Positions 1 through 8,145 of a DNA stretch of 16,796 bases are shown here, piece by piece (within the stretch, counting starts at the first letter, position 1; every line of letters starts with the position of its first letter). The notes beneath the pieces are model-generated. The model was not told the origin of the DNA, searched no databases, and worked only from the letters and a program-made list of their open reading frames with translations. This stretch comes from Alphaproteobacteria bacterium (GTDB lineage Bacteria; Pseudomonadota; Alphaproteobacteria; Sphingomonadales; Rhodothalassiaceae), in contig RFKS01000027.1 in assembly GCA_003694205.1 (NCBI GenBank), forward strand, positions 1 to 16,796, in the 5' to 3' direction. A program made the position numbers and the translations under genes.

Positions 1-12
1 CGGATAGGGCGC

Positions 13-1326
13 GTGGATCATTTCAGTTACCGGAACGGGCTCCTTCACGCCGAGGAGGTGCCGCTCGACCTGATCGCCGCCCAAGCCGGCACACCCGCCT
101 ATGTCTATTCGACGGCGACGCTCGAGCGGCACTATCGGGTCTTCGATGCGGCACTGGGGGGCATGCCGCATCTCATCTGCTTCGCGGTGAAGGCGAACGC
201 CAATCTGTCCGTCCTCGCCACCCTGGCTCGGCTCGGCGCCGGCGCCGATGTGGTCAGCGGCGGCGAGCTCGAGCGCGCACTCCGGGCCGGGATTCCGCCC
301 GAGCGCATTGTCTATTCCGGCGTCGGCAAGACGGCTGACGAGATGGCGCGGGCGCTTTCTGCCGGCATTCACCAGTTCAATGTCGAGTCCGAGCCGGAAC
401 TGGTCGCGCTTGCCGCGATCGCCGACGCGCAGGGTCGGCGGGCACCGGTGGCACTGCGCATCAACCCCGATATCGATGCCCGCACCCATGCCAAGATCTC
501 CACCGGGCGGGCGGAAACCAAGTTCGGCATTCCCTGGGAGCGGGCCCGCGACGCCTATCGCCTTGCGGCCTCTCTGCCGGCCATAGAGGTGGTCGGGATC
601 GACGTGCATATCGGCTCGCAGCTCACCGATCTCGAACCCTTCCGGGCGGCCTTCTCACGGGTCGCGGCGCTTGTGGCCGAACTGCGTGCGGATGGTCACG
701 GGATCACTCGCCTCGACCTCGGTGGTGGGCTCGGCATTCCCTATCTCGCAGAGCAGCCGGTGCCGCCTGCGCCCGACGCCTATGGTGCCGTGGTGCGCGA
801 GGTGGCGGCGCCGCTTGGCTGCGAGATCATCACCGAGCCGGGCCGCCTCATCGCCGGCAATGCCGGTGTGCTTCTGGCCCGCGTCCTCTACCTCAAGGAG
901 GGTGCGGGCGGTCGGCGCTATCTGGTCATCGATGCCGGCATGAACGATCTCCTGCGCCCGGCGATCTATGACGCGCGCCACCGCATCGAGCCGGTCCGGA
1001 AAACGGCAGCGGATGCGCCCGCCATGACGGTCGATGTGGTCGGACCGGTGTGCGAAAGCAGCGACGTCTTCGCCCGCGACTGCGTGCTTCCGCGGCTGGC
1101 GCCGGGGGACCTCGTCGTCCTGCGCTCGGCGGGGGCCTATGGCGCGGTCATGGCCTCGACCTATAATGGGCGCGATCTGGTGCCCGAGATACTCGTGCGC
1201 GGCGACGCGTTCGCGATCGTGCGCCGGCGTCTCGGAATCGATGATATGCTGGCCTTCGAGCCCAGCGCCCCCTGGCTTGACGCGACGCCGCTGGCCGCCG
1301 ACATCCAGGGACAGAGGAGGTCATGA
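13..1326 (+). CDS. lysA: Diaminopimelate decarboxylase
   Basis: This cytosolic PLP enzyme decarboxylates meso-diaminopimelate to L-lysine, the last step of the DAP pathway. The 437-residue length is normal for the family. Visible motifs of the fold-type III (alanine racemase-like) barrel are the PLP lysine K60 in FAVKANAN, H199 in VHIGSQ, the phosphate-binding GGG at 237-239, EPGR at 275-278, and the C-terminal catalytic CES at 347-349 with Y376 in GAYGAVM. The start is a GTG at 13, and the sequence that follows (DHFSYRNGLLHAE) matches how alphaproteobacterial LysA proteins begin. Only 12 bases precede it, and that frame is still open, so an earlier start cannot be excluded. The 3' end overlaps the DUF4175 gene by four bases (ATGA), which implies cotranscription and translational coupling. 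The promoter lies outside the window. Confidence 0.97.
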   Translation: MDHFSYRNGLLHAEEVPLDLIAAQAGTPAYVYSTATLERHYRVFDAALGGMPHLICFAVKANANLSVLATLARLGAGADVVSGGELERALRAGIPPERIVYSGVGKTADEMARALSAGIHQFNVESEPELVALAAIADAQGRRAPVALRINPDIDARTHAKISTGRAETKFGIPWERARDAYRLAASLPAIEVVGIDVHIGSQLTDLEPFRAAFSRVAALVAELRADGHGITRLDLGGGLGIPYLAEQPVPPAPDAYGAVVREVAAPLGCEIITEPGRLIAGNAGVLLARVLYLKEGAGGRRYLVIDAGMNDLLRPAIYDARHRIEPVRKTAADAPAMTVDVVGPVCESSDVFARDCVLPRLAPGDLVVLRSAGAYGAVMASTYNGRDLVPEILVRGDAFAIVRRRLGIDDMLAFEPSAPWLDATPLAADIQGQRRS

Positions 1327-3719
1327 AGGGACGCGAACAGACCGCCGACGAAATCCGGCTTCGTGCCGAGGTGCGGCGCCGTCTTGCGGTCGTGCGCGCC
1401 TGCCTGGTGCTCGAAAGGCTGTGGCGCCTCGTCTGGCCGGCGGCGGTCCTCATCGCCTTCTATGCGAGTGCCGCCCTGCTGGGGCTTCTCGCCGCCTTGC
1501 CCGTCGCGGTCCATGGCCTTCTGTTCGGGCTGCTGGCCGGTGGCGTCATGCTTCTCCTCTGGCGTGGCGCGAAGCGGATGCGCTGGCCCGAGGAGCGGCA
1601 GGCGCGGCGGCGGCTCGAGGCCGACAATGCGGCGGCACATCGCCCGCTCGATGCGCTGTTCGACGGTATCGCCATGAGCGGCGGCGGCGCGGCCCTCTGG
1701 CGACGCTATCGACGTGTCGTCGCGGCGCGGGCGCTGGCCCTCAGGCCGCACCCTCCGCGCCTGTCGCTGAGCGCCGAGGATCCCCGCGCCCTCAGGGCCC
1801 TTGCCGCATTGGCGCTGCTCGTCGGCTTTCTCCATGCCGGTGCGGACAGCGGCCGGCGGCTCGCCGCGGGCTTCATTCCCTCTCTCGCCGAACGCGGCGG
1901 CGCGCCGCTGATCGATGCCTGGATCACGCCGCCCGACTATACCGGGCGCAGCCCCATCGTGCTGTCTGTTGCCGGCGAGTCGACCGCAGGCGACACCCGC
2001 GCCGGCGTCCCGCTCGAGGTACCGGCCGGATCGACCCTCATCGCGCGCGTACAGGGTGGCACCACGGTACCGCGCATGGTCCTGGGCGATCGCCGTCACG
2101 ACTTCACCAGAGCGGGCGAGGCCGATTACCGCCTTGAGGCACCCATCGAGGCGAGCGGCCGACTCGAGCTCCGGATGGGGCGCCGGGTCGCTGCCCAGTG
2201 GCCGATTGCCATCCTTGCCGACCGGCCGCCGGTCATCGGCTTCACCCGGCCGCCCGGCGAGACGCCACGCCATTCCCTGCGCATCGACTATACGCTGCTC
2301 GACGATTACGGGGTCACCGAGGCCCGGCTCGAGCTGACACCCCGCGAGATCGATGGGCCGCCGCTGGTGGTCACGCTGCGCGGCGGCACCATGCGCGACG
2401 AGCCACTGGCGCTCACCGCCTATGAGGACCTGACGGCACATGTCTATGCCGGCAGCGAGGTGACGGCGGTGCTCACGGCGCGCGATGCCGCCGGTCAGGA
2501 GGCAGCAAGTGAGCCGATGGTCCTCCGTCTGCCCGAGCGCCACTTCACGCACCCCGTCGCAAGAGCGCTGGTCGCGGTCCGCAAGAGCCTGATCCGGGCG
2601 CCCGAGGCGCGCGAGCAGGCGGCCGAGAGGATCGATGCGATCTCGCGCGATGTCGGGGCCTATGACGGGGATCTCACCGTTTTCGCCGCTCTGCGCGGCA
2701 GCTTCTGGCGGCTTGAGGAGAGCGACGACGTGGCTGCCACATCCGAGGTCGCCGCGCTGCTGTGGGATACCGCGCTCCGCCTCGAGGACGGGCAGGTCTC
2801 GCTGGCGGCACGCTCGCTCAGCGAGTCACTCGAGGCGCTGGAGGAGGCGCTTTCGGGCGCGCCCGCGGATCTTGCCGCAGCAGCCGATCGACTGGCGCGG
2901 TCGATGCAGGAATTCCTCTCCCAGCTCGGGCGCCAGCAGGCCGGGATGGCGCCGCGCATGGCGGAGAATCGCGCGGCCGAAGCGACGGTGATCGGTGCCG
3001 ACCTGCTTCAGGACATGGTGCGCCAGATCCAGCGCCTGGCGGCGGCGGGGGAAACCGATGCCGCGCGACGCATGCTCGCGGCGCTGCGCGAGATCATGGA
3101 GAATGCGACGACGGATACTCTGTCGCCGGAGGACTACAAGCGCGCGATGGCTGCCGGGCGAGCCCAGCGGGCGTTGGAAAAGCTCGGCGAATCCCAGCAG
3201 GACGCTCTCAACGACACCAGCCGCCAGGCGCTGCTCAACCGGCTTCTGGCGGGGCAGAAGAGGCCACAGCGCGGCTATGGGCCGCTGGCATCGGAGCAGC
3301 GGCAGCTCGCGGCGACGCTCGACGGGGTGCGGCGTGAGCTCGAGGGAAGTGGAGTCGAGAGCCCCGACGCACTCTCGCGGGCGGCGAGCGCGATGCGCGA
3401 GGCGGCCAGGGCGCTTGCTGAAAACGGAGCACCGCAGGCCATTCACGCCCAGTCGAAGGCGGTGCAGGCACTGGCGGAGGCCGCCGAGGCGCTCGGACAG
3501 GAGGCCGCCCGCGCCATGGCCTCGATGCCCGGCACCGGTGGTCTCGACCCGCTCGGCCGGCCCTATCCCGGCCTCTCCACCCGGGACTGGCTTCTGCCGG
3601 ACAAGGCGGGTATGCGGGCTGCTCGTCGCATCCTTGAGGAATTGCGCCGTCGCATTTCCGACCCCGCGATTTCGCCGGCGGAGCGCGACTATCTACGGCG
3701 CCTCTTGCGCCGCTTCTGA
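1323..3719 (+). CDS. TIGR02302/DUF4175 family membrane protein of unknown function
   Basis: This 798-residue protein has no assigned biochemical role. Seen: two adjacent hydrophobic segments at about residues 37-57 and 62-80, and a third at about 155-172. A polar domain follows with the [11 protein letters not shown] segment near 196-206. The C-terminal half is helical and Glu/Ala/Gln/Arg-rich. The protein ends in DPLGRPYPG...[20 protein letters not shown]...LLRRF, the typical TIGR02302 tail. Known: the family is alphaproteobacterial, often sits beside lysA, and many members carry a long Gln/Gly-rich low-complexity stretch. I do not see such a stretch here. The start ATG overlaps the lysA stop, and AGGAGG ends only two bases before it. 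The topology (N-terminal membrane anchor, then a large polar domain) suggests an envelope-associated role, which is inference. The 3' end overlaps queG by 27 bases, tail to tail. Confidence 0.88.
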   Translation: MKGREQTADEIRLRAEVRRRLAVVRACLVLERLWRLVWPAAVLIAFYASAALLGLLAALPVAVHGLLFGLLAGGVMLLLWRGAKRMRWPEERQARRRLEADNAAAHRPLDALFDGIAMSGGGAALWRRYRRVVAARALALRPHPPRLSLSAEDPRALRALAALALLVGFLHAGADSGRRLAAGFIPSLAERGGAPLIDAWITPPDYTGRSPIVLSVAGESTAGDTRAGVPLEVPAGSTLIARVQGGTTVPRMVLGDRRHDFTRAGEADYRLEAPIEASGRLELRMGRRVAAQWPIAILADRPPVIGFTRPPGETPRHSLRIDYTLLDDYGVTEARLELTPREIDGPPLVVTLRGGTMRDEPLALTAYEDLTAHVYAGSEVTAVLTARDAAGQEAASEPMVLRLPERHFTHPVARALVAVRKSLIRAPEAREQAAERIDAISRDVGAYDGDLTVFAALRGSFWRLEESDDVAATSEVAALLWDTALRLEDGQVSLAARSLSESLEALEEALSGAPADLAAAADRLARSMQEFLSQLGRQQAGMAPRMAENRAAEATVIGADLLQDMVRQIQRLAAAGETDAARRMLAALREIMENATTDTLSPEDYKRAMAAGRAQRALEKLGESQQDALNDTSRQALLNRLLAGQKRPQRGYGPLASEQRQLAATLDGVRRELEGSGVESPDALSRAASAMREAARALAENGAPQAIHAQSKAVQALAEAAEALGQEAARAMASMPGTGGLDPLGRPYPGLSTRDWLLPDKAGMRAARRILEELRRRISDPAISPAERDYLRRLLRRF

Positions 3720-4856
3720 ACCGCCATCCCCGTCCACGTCGAGCGCCGCCCATTCGGCACGCACCGCGGCGTCGCGCTCCTCCGCAAGGTGGCGTGACCG
3801 CTCCTTGCGGGCCTGCGCCGGGGACAGCCGGTGGAGCGCCCAGACGGCCATTGCGCGCACCAGCGGCGAGGCGTCCGACAGCCGTGCGCGGACCGCGGGC
3901 ACGAACTCCGGCCGGGCGGAATTCCCGATCGCGATCAGCACATTGCGCACGAAGCGGTTGCGCCCGGTGCGCTTGATGGGCGACTTCGTGAACAGCGCCC
4001 GGAAGGCCGCATCGTCGAGAGCGACGAGCCGCTCGAGGGGCGGCGCGACAAGTTCCTGGCGGGCGTGGAAGGCCGCCTCGCGGGCCCTTTGCGCGAACCT
4101 GTTCCACGGGCAGACCGCAAGGCAGTCGTCGCAGCCATAGATGCGGTTGCCGATCGCCGGACGCAGGGCGCGCGGGATATGTCCCTTGTGCTCGATCGTG
4201 AGATAGGAGATGCAGCGCCGGGCATCGAGCTCATAGGGTGCCGGAAAGGCGTCGGTGGGGCAGATGTCGAGGCAGCGGCGGCAGCTCCCGCAGTGATCGC
4301 GGTGGGTAGCGTCAGGGATGAGCTCGAGCGTCGTGAAGATAGCGCCGAGAAAGAGCCAGGACCCGAAGTCGCGGCTGACCAGATTGGTATGCTTGCCCTG
4401 CCAGCCGAGCCCGGCGGCCGCGGCGAGAGGCTTTTCCATCACCGGTGCGGTATCGACGAACACCTTGAGCTCGGTGCCGAATTCATGGGCGATCCAGCGC
4501 CCGAGGGCTTTCAGCCGCTTCTTGACCAGATCATGATAGTCGCGGTTTCGCGCATAGACCGAAATGGTGCCGGCATCCGGCAGCGCCAGCGGCGCCAAGG
4601 GATCGCCTTCGGGGCCGTAGTTCATCCCCAGCATGATGATCGAGCGCACCTCGGGCCACAATGCGCGCGGATCGCGCCGGCATTCCGCCCTTGTCGCGAG
4701 CCATGCCATGTCGCCATGGCGCCCGAGGGCAAGAAAGCGGTCGAGACGGCCGGCGGCCGGTCCCAGTCCGTCTGGCGTGGTGAATCCCACGGCATCGAAG
4801 CCGCACGCGCGCGCCGCGTGCCGAATTTGCTCTTCCTTCGTCCTCTCATCCGTCAA
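3693..4856 (-). CDS. queG: Epoxyqueuosine reductase
   Basis: This enzyme reduces epoxyqueuosine to queuosine in the wobble position of GUN-anticodon tRNAs, using cobalamin and two 4Fe-4S clusters. The 387-residue protein shows the family's substrate acid D135 in FVDTAPV. Its two ferredoxin-like motifs are C189-C192-C195-C199P, and C215 with C242-C245-C249P. A HEAT-like C-terminal tail carries [12 protein letters not shown]. The first four cysteines normally bind one cluster with C249, the rest the other. The start is TTG at 4856: an in-frame TGA lies 15 bases upstream, no ATG or GTG comes between, and the family's N-terminal helix begins within ten residues. That TTG overlaps the fzlA stop as TTGA, so translation is probably coupled to fzlA. 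The Shine-Dalgarno sequence is weak. Everything needed for activity appears present. Confidence 0.95.
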   Translation of the reverse strand: MTDERTKEEQIRHAARACGFDAVGFTTPDGLGPAAGRLDRFLALGRHGDMAWLATRAECRRDPRALWPEVRSIIMLGMNYGPEGDPLAPLALPDAGTISVYARNRDYHDLVKKRLKALGRWIAHEFGTELKVFVDTAPVMEKPLAAAAGLGWQGKHTNLVSRDFGSWLFLGAIFTTLELIPDATHRDHCGSCRRCLDICPTDAFPAPYELDARRCISYLTIEHKGHIPRALRPAIGNRIYGCDDCLAVCPWNRFAQRAREAAFHARQELVAPPLERLVALDDAAFRALFTKSPIKRTGRNRFVRNVLIAIGNSARPEFVPAVRARLSDASPLVRAMAVWALHRLSPAQARKERSRHLAEERDAAVRAEWAALDVDGDGGSEAAQEAP

Positions 4857-5554
4857 AAGTCGAGCTTTTCATAATGCCGGGGCGGCGCCAGTCCGGCGAT
4901 GCGATCGGCGAGGAGCTGGCGTACGGCACGACGCGACTTGACTCGCATGTACCAGTCCTTCGCCGCGGGGTAGCGGTCCCAGGCGATGTCGCCGAAATAG
5001 TCGATGATCGAGACATGGGCGGCAGCGGCGGCGTCGGCAAGGCTGAACTGCCCGCCCGCCAGATAATGGCGGCGTTCGCAGAGAAAGCCGATATAATCGA
5101 GATGAATCTTGAGATTGTGGTGCGCGGCACGGATCGCGGCGCTGTCGGTTTCACCCATGCGCAGGAAACGGCGATACAGCTTCTCGCCGACGAGGAGTTG
5201 CGTCACCTCCCGATCGCACTTGTCCATGAACCATCCGACCAGCCGCCGCACTTCCGCGCGCGCCACTGGATCTGCCCCGAGAAGCGGTGGCTCCGTCTGG
5301 CTCTCGTCGAGATACTCGGCAATCGCGATCGCGTCGGCAAGTGCCCGCCGGCCCTCGATCAGCACCGGCACCGTCCCCGCGGGATTGAGACGCAGGAATT
5401 CGGCACGGCGTTCCCACGGTTTCTCGAGCACGAGTCTTGCCTCGAGCCGCTTCTCGGCGAGCACGATGCGGACGAGACGCGAGCCCCCATCCAGCCAGCT
5501 GTGATAGAGCACCCGCTCGAACACGTCCGCGACATCCGTGTTGTCATTCGTCAC
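4853..5554 (-). CDS. fzlA: FzlA-like glutathione S-transferase-fold protein
   Basis: This is a 233-residue GST-fold protein. The thioredoxin-like N-terminal domain contains [20 protein letters not shown] and the cis-proline segment NPAGTVPVL, followed by an acidic [11 protein letters not shown] helix. The helical C-terminal domain contains [31 protein letters not shown] and [18 protein letters not shown], and the chain ends HYEKLDF. These segments and the -LDF tail resemble FzlA, the alphaproteobacterial FtsZ-binding division protein characterised in Caulobacter, so a division role is inferred rather than enzymatic detoxification. The start is uncertain: GTG at 5554 has little Shine-Dalgarno sequence, and a GTG at 5524, nearer the fold, is also possible. 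queG follows with a four-base overlap. If it is not FzlA, it is an unassigned bacterial GST. Confidence 0.8.
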   Translation of the reverse strand: MTNDNTDVADVFERVLYHSWLDGGSRLVRIVLAEKRLEARLVLEKPWERRAEFLRLNPAGTVPVLIEGRRALADAIAIAEYLDESQTEPPLLGADPVARAEVRRLVGWFMDKCDREVTQLLVGEKLYRRFLRMGETDSAAIRAAHHNLKIHLDYIGFLCERRHYLAGGQFSLADAAAAAHVSIIDYFGDIAWDRYPAAKDWYMRVKSRRAVRQLLADRIAGLAPPRHYEKLDF

Positions 5555-5568
5555 GCCAGCGATATAGC
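5541..5568 (+). promoter_or_regulatory. Candidate promoter of the ABC exporter operon, overlapping a candidate fzlA promoter
   Basis: TTGTCA at 5541-5546 and TATAGC at 5563-5568 are separated by 16 bases, followed about 48 bases later by the exporter ATG. On the opposite strand TATATC (5566-5561) could be the fzlA -10, with TGGTCA 17 bases upstream at 5589-5584. The two -10 elements would share the same AT-rich patch. This is a consensus match by eye only. The plus-strand elements lie inside the 5' end of fzlA if that gene starts at 5554. Confidence 0.3.
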
Positions 5569-5615
5569 CTGTGATCCGGGACGTGACCAGCATCGGGACA
5601 GGGAACGCGATCTTC

Positions 5616-6554
5616 ATGGAAACCGTCGTCCGCATCGCCGACATCCACAAGCGGTTCGGCGATCAGGTCGCGGTGGACGGCCTCTCGCTCGCCGTCGCAC
5701 GGGGCGAGGTCTTCGGTTTTCTCGGCCCCAACGGTGCCGGCAAGACGACGTCTATCCGCATCCTTCTCGACATCATGAGCCCCGATCGGGGCAGCGTCGA
5801 TGTACTTGGCGTGCGATCGGCGCTGAGCGTCGCCCACCGCATCGGCTATCTTCCCGAAGAGCGCGGGCTCTATCGCAACATGACCGCAGAAGGCGTGATC
5901 ACCTATCTGGCGCGTCTCAAGGGCCTCGGCGCGCGGGAGGCGCGGCGCCGCGCCCGCGCGCTGCTCGAACGCTATGGCCTTGCCGCCGCCGCCCGACGGC
6001 GCATCCGGCAGCTTTCCAAGGGCATGGCGCAGAAGGTGCAGGTGCTCTCGACGCTCGCGCACGACCCCGACCTTCTCATCCTCGACGAGCCCTTTTCGGG
6101 CCTCGATCCGGTCAATCAGCAGGTGCTCGAACAGGTGCTGCGCGACCTCAAGGCGGCCGGCAAGACGGTGATCTTTTCGACCCATGTCATGCAGCATGCC
6201 GAACGCCTGTGCGACCGGATCCTGCTCATCGCCCGCGGCCGCAACATCTTCGAAGGCAGCGTCGACGACGCCAAGGCACGTCTCGACATCCGGTTGCGTC
6301 TGCGCACTGAGGGCGATGTCGCGCCGCTTTCCGGCCTACCCGCAATCAAGCGCGTCTTCCGGCGCTCGCGGGATGGCGACATCTGCGAGTGGGAGTTCCG
6401 CGCCGAGCGCAGTCTGTCGGTGGAACGATTCATCGCCGCCTGCGTCGAGCACCGGATTCCGATCCGCCATTTCACCATGCTCGAGCCGAGCCTGCATGAT
6501 GTCTTCGTGCGCCTGGTTCGCGCCAACGACGCGGTCGGCGGGGAGGGATCCTGA
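5616..6554 (+). CDS. ABC exporter ATP-binding protein, NatA/DUF4162 type
   Basis: This cytoplasmic ATPase powers the permease encoded next. Numbered from the ATG at 5616 (312 residues), it has Walker A GPNGAGKTT at 37-45, the segment GYLPEERGLY at 78-86 typical of the NatA/YhaQ group, signature LSKGM at 133-137, Walker B LLILDEP at 153-159, a D-loop GLD and switch histidine H190. About 95 further residues form a C-terminal DUF4162-like domain ending in LEPSLHDVFVRLV. The ATG at 5616 is preferred over an in-frame GTG at 5571 because AGGGA lies 11 bases upstream and the nucleotide-binding fold begins straight after it. The stop overlaps the permease start by one base (TGATG), so the two are coupled. 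The substrate is unknown: relatives have been linked to sodium or drug export, which the sequence cannot confirm. Confidence 0.93.
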   Translation: METVVRIADIHKRFGDQVAVDGLSLAVARGEVFGFLGPNGAGKTTSIRILLDIMSPDRGSVDVLGVRSALSVAHRIGYLPEERGLYRNMTAEGVITYLARLKGLGAREARRRARALLERYGLAAAARRRIRQLSKGMAQKVQVLSTLAHDPDLLILDEPFSGLDPVNQQVLEQVLRDLKAAGKTVIFSTHVMQHAERLCDRILLIARGRNIFEGSVDDAKARLDIRLRLRTEGDVAPLSGLPAIKRVFRRSRDGDICEWEFRAERSLSVERFIAACVEHRIPIRHFTMLEPSLHDVFVRLVRANDAVGGEGS

Positions 6555-8128
6555 TGCGCGGCATCCTTCTTGTCGCCAGTCACGAGTTCGTTGAGACGGT
6601 GAGGTCGAAGAGCTTTCTCGTCTCGCTGATTCTCATTCCCCTGATGCTCGGTGTCGGCCTCGCCATTCCGACTTGGATCGAGCACCGGACCTCGGCGATG
6701 CGCACGGTTGCTGTTGTCGATCTCGCGGGCGGTTATGCGGAGCGTCTTGCAGCGGCGGTGAACCGCCGTCACGCGCGCGAGGTGCTGTCGGCGCTGCACC
6801 TTTATGTGCGGGCCTACGCACGATCCGACTTCCGGACCGCGCAGGGCCTCGACATCGAGCGGGTGCCGGCGATTCTGGCGCGGCCCGCTGACGCCATCAG
6901 CGATGCCGAGGCCGACCGCTTTCTTGCTGCGGGCGGTGCACCCTGGGCGCTCGAGCTGGCACGTCCCTATCTGCGCGCAGATGCCCCGGAACCGCAACTG
7001 CCGCCGCAGAAGCTCAGGATCGTCCCGCTCGCCGATCCGCCGCCCGCGACGGTGCTGCTCGCCGATCCCGCGGCGGCGCTCGGACCCTGGCTCCACGACG
7101 GTGGAGACGCGGCAGGAAAGACACCGGGGCTGGCCGCGGTGATCCTCATCCCGCCCGACGTCACGGGCGTTGCCGCCGGCTCGGTGGCGGCGCTCGGGCG
7201 CGGCGACCCGCGCCGCAGCGTGCAGATCTGGAGCGATGGCGCCCTGCCACGTGACATGGCACGCACGCTCAAGGGCACCCTCGATGATCTCTTCCGCCGT
7301 GATGCGCTCCTCGCGACGGCGGGCACGCGCGACATTCTCGCAGCCGACCGGGTCCGGGCACCGGTCGTCGCGCTCGACATCTCGGCGCCCGGCGGCCGCG
7401 CGCTGACGCTCGCCGACACGATCCGCCGCATCCTCCCCAAGGCGCTGTCGGTGATGCTCGTCTATTTCCTCTACATCAACATGTTCATGCTGATGTCGAA
7501 CACCATGGAGGAGCGGTCGAACCGCATCGTCGAGGTCCTCATTTCCTCGATCACGCCGCGCACGCTGATGATCGGGAAATTGCTCGGCTCGTCCCTGGTG
7601 GCGGTGGCCATGTTCGGCTTTTCCGTTCTCGCCTTTTTCGGAATTTTCTCGATCGCGGGCGACAGCGCGGTGGTCGAATTCGCCGGCATCGTGCTCGGCA
7701 TCCTCAAGGGTTCGGCGATCGTGCCCCTGCTGTTTCTCTATTTCGTGCTCGGCTATTTCCTGTTCGCGGGAATCTTTCTCACGCTCGGCGCCTTCGCCGA
7801 ATCGAATCGCGACGTGCAGAATCTGTCGCTCCCGGTGGTCCTCTTCATGGCCATGATGCCGGTCGTGGTCATCGCCTTTGCCGATGATCCGAACGGCACC
7901 AGCGCGCGGGTCCTGTCCTTCCTGCCCTTCTTTGGGCCCTTCATGATGATGGCCCGCGCCAACGCCTCGCCGCCGGTGATCGAGATCCTCGGCTCGGTCG
8001 CGGTGCAGCTTCTCACCATCCTCGCCCTGCTCTGGGCGGCGGCGCGGGTCTTCCGCGTCGCCATCCTCTTTTCCGGCAGGCCGCCGCGGTTCAGGCAGCT
8101 CCTGCGCTTTCTGCGCGGCGAGGAATAA
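6554..8128 (+). CDS. ABC-2 type exporter permease, NatB-like
   Basis: This 524-residue inner-membrane protein is the partner of the preceding ATPase. One N-terminal membrane segment (about 21-41) is followed by a large, probably periplasmic domain (about 45-290). A cluster of membrane segments follows at about 297-317, 343-365, 385-412, 426-443 and 477-498. The stretch EERSNRIVEVLISSITP at 319-335 is the coupling-helix hallmark of NatB/YhaP permeases (ABC2_membrane_3). The N-terminal ASHEFVETVRSKSFLVSL also fits that family. The start overlaps the ATPase stop, and no third component lies nearby, so the exporter appears to be a homodimer of each subunit. It ends 17 bases before the stop codon of the convergent PLP enzyme. 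Substrate cannot be told from sequence. Confidence 0.9.
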   Translation: MRGILLVASHEFVETVRSKSFLVSLILIPLMLGVGLAIPTWIEHRTSAMRTVAVVDLAGGYAERLAAAVNRRHAREVLSALHLYVRAYARSDFRTAQGLDIERVPAILARPADAISDAEADRFLAAGGAPWALELARPYLRADAPEPQLPPQKLRIVPLADPPPATVLLADPAAALGPWLHDGGDAAGKTPGLAAVILIPPDVTGVAAGSVAALGRGDPRRSVQIWSDGALPRDMARTLKGTLDDLFRRDALLATAGTRDILAADRVRAPVVALDISAPGGRALTLADTIRRILPKALSVMLVYFLYINMFMLMSNTMEERSNRIVEVLISSITPRTLMIGKLLGSSLVAVAMFGFSVLAFFGIFSIAGDSAVVEFAGIVLGILKGSAIVPLLFLYFVLGYFLFAGIFLTLGAFAESNRDVQNLSLPVVLFMAMMPVVVIAFADDPNGTSARVLSFLPFFGPFMMMARANASPPVIEILGSVAVQLLTILALLWAAARVFRVAILFSGRPPRFRQLLRFLRGEE

Positions 8129-8145
8129 ACGCGGCGGCCGCGCGA

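Noticed and set aside
1161..2552. Long open frame on the minus strand (463 codons) opposite lysA and the DUF4175 gene
   Set aside because: It is antisense to two well-supported genes, shows no family motif and is Arg/Gly/Pro-biased, as expected for a mirrored frame in GC-rich DNA.
8130..8142. CGCGG-CGG-CCGCG hairpin between the convergent exporter and PLP enzyme genes
   Set aside because: It is well placed for a bidirectional terminator, but the stem is only five bases and neither side has a T-run, so it is not supportable as an intrinsic terminator.
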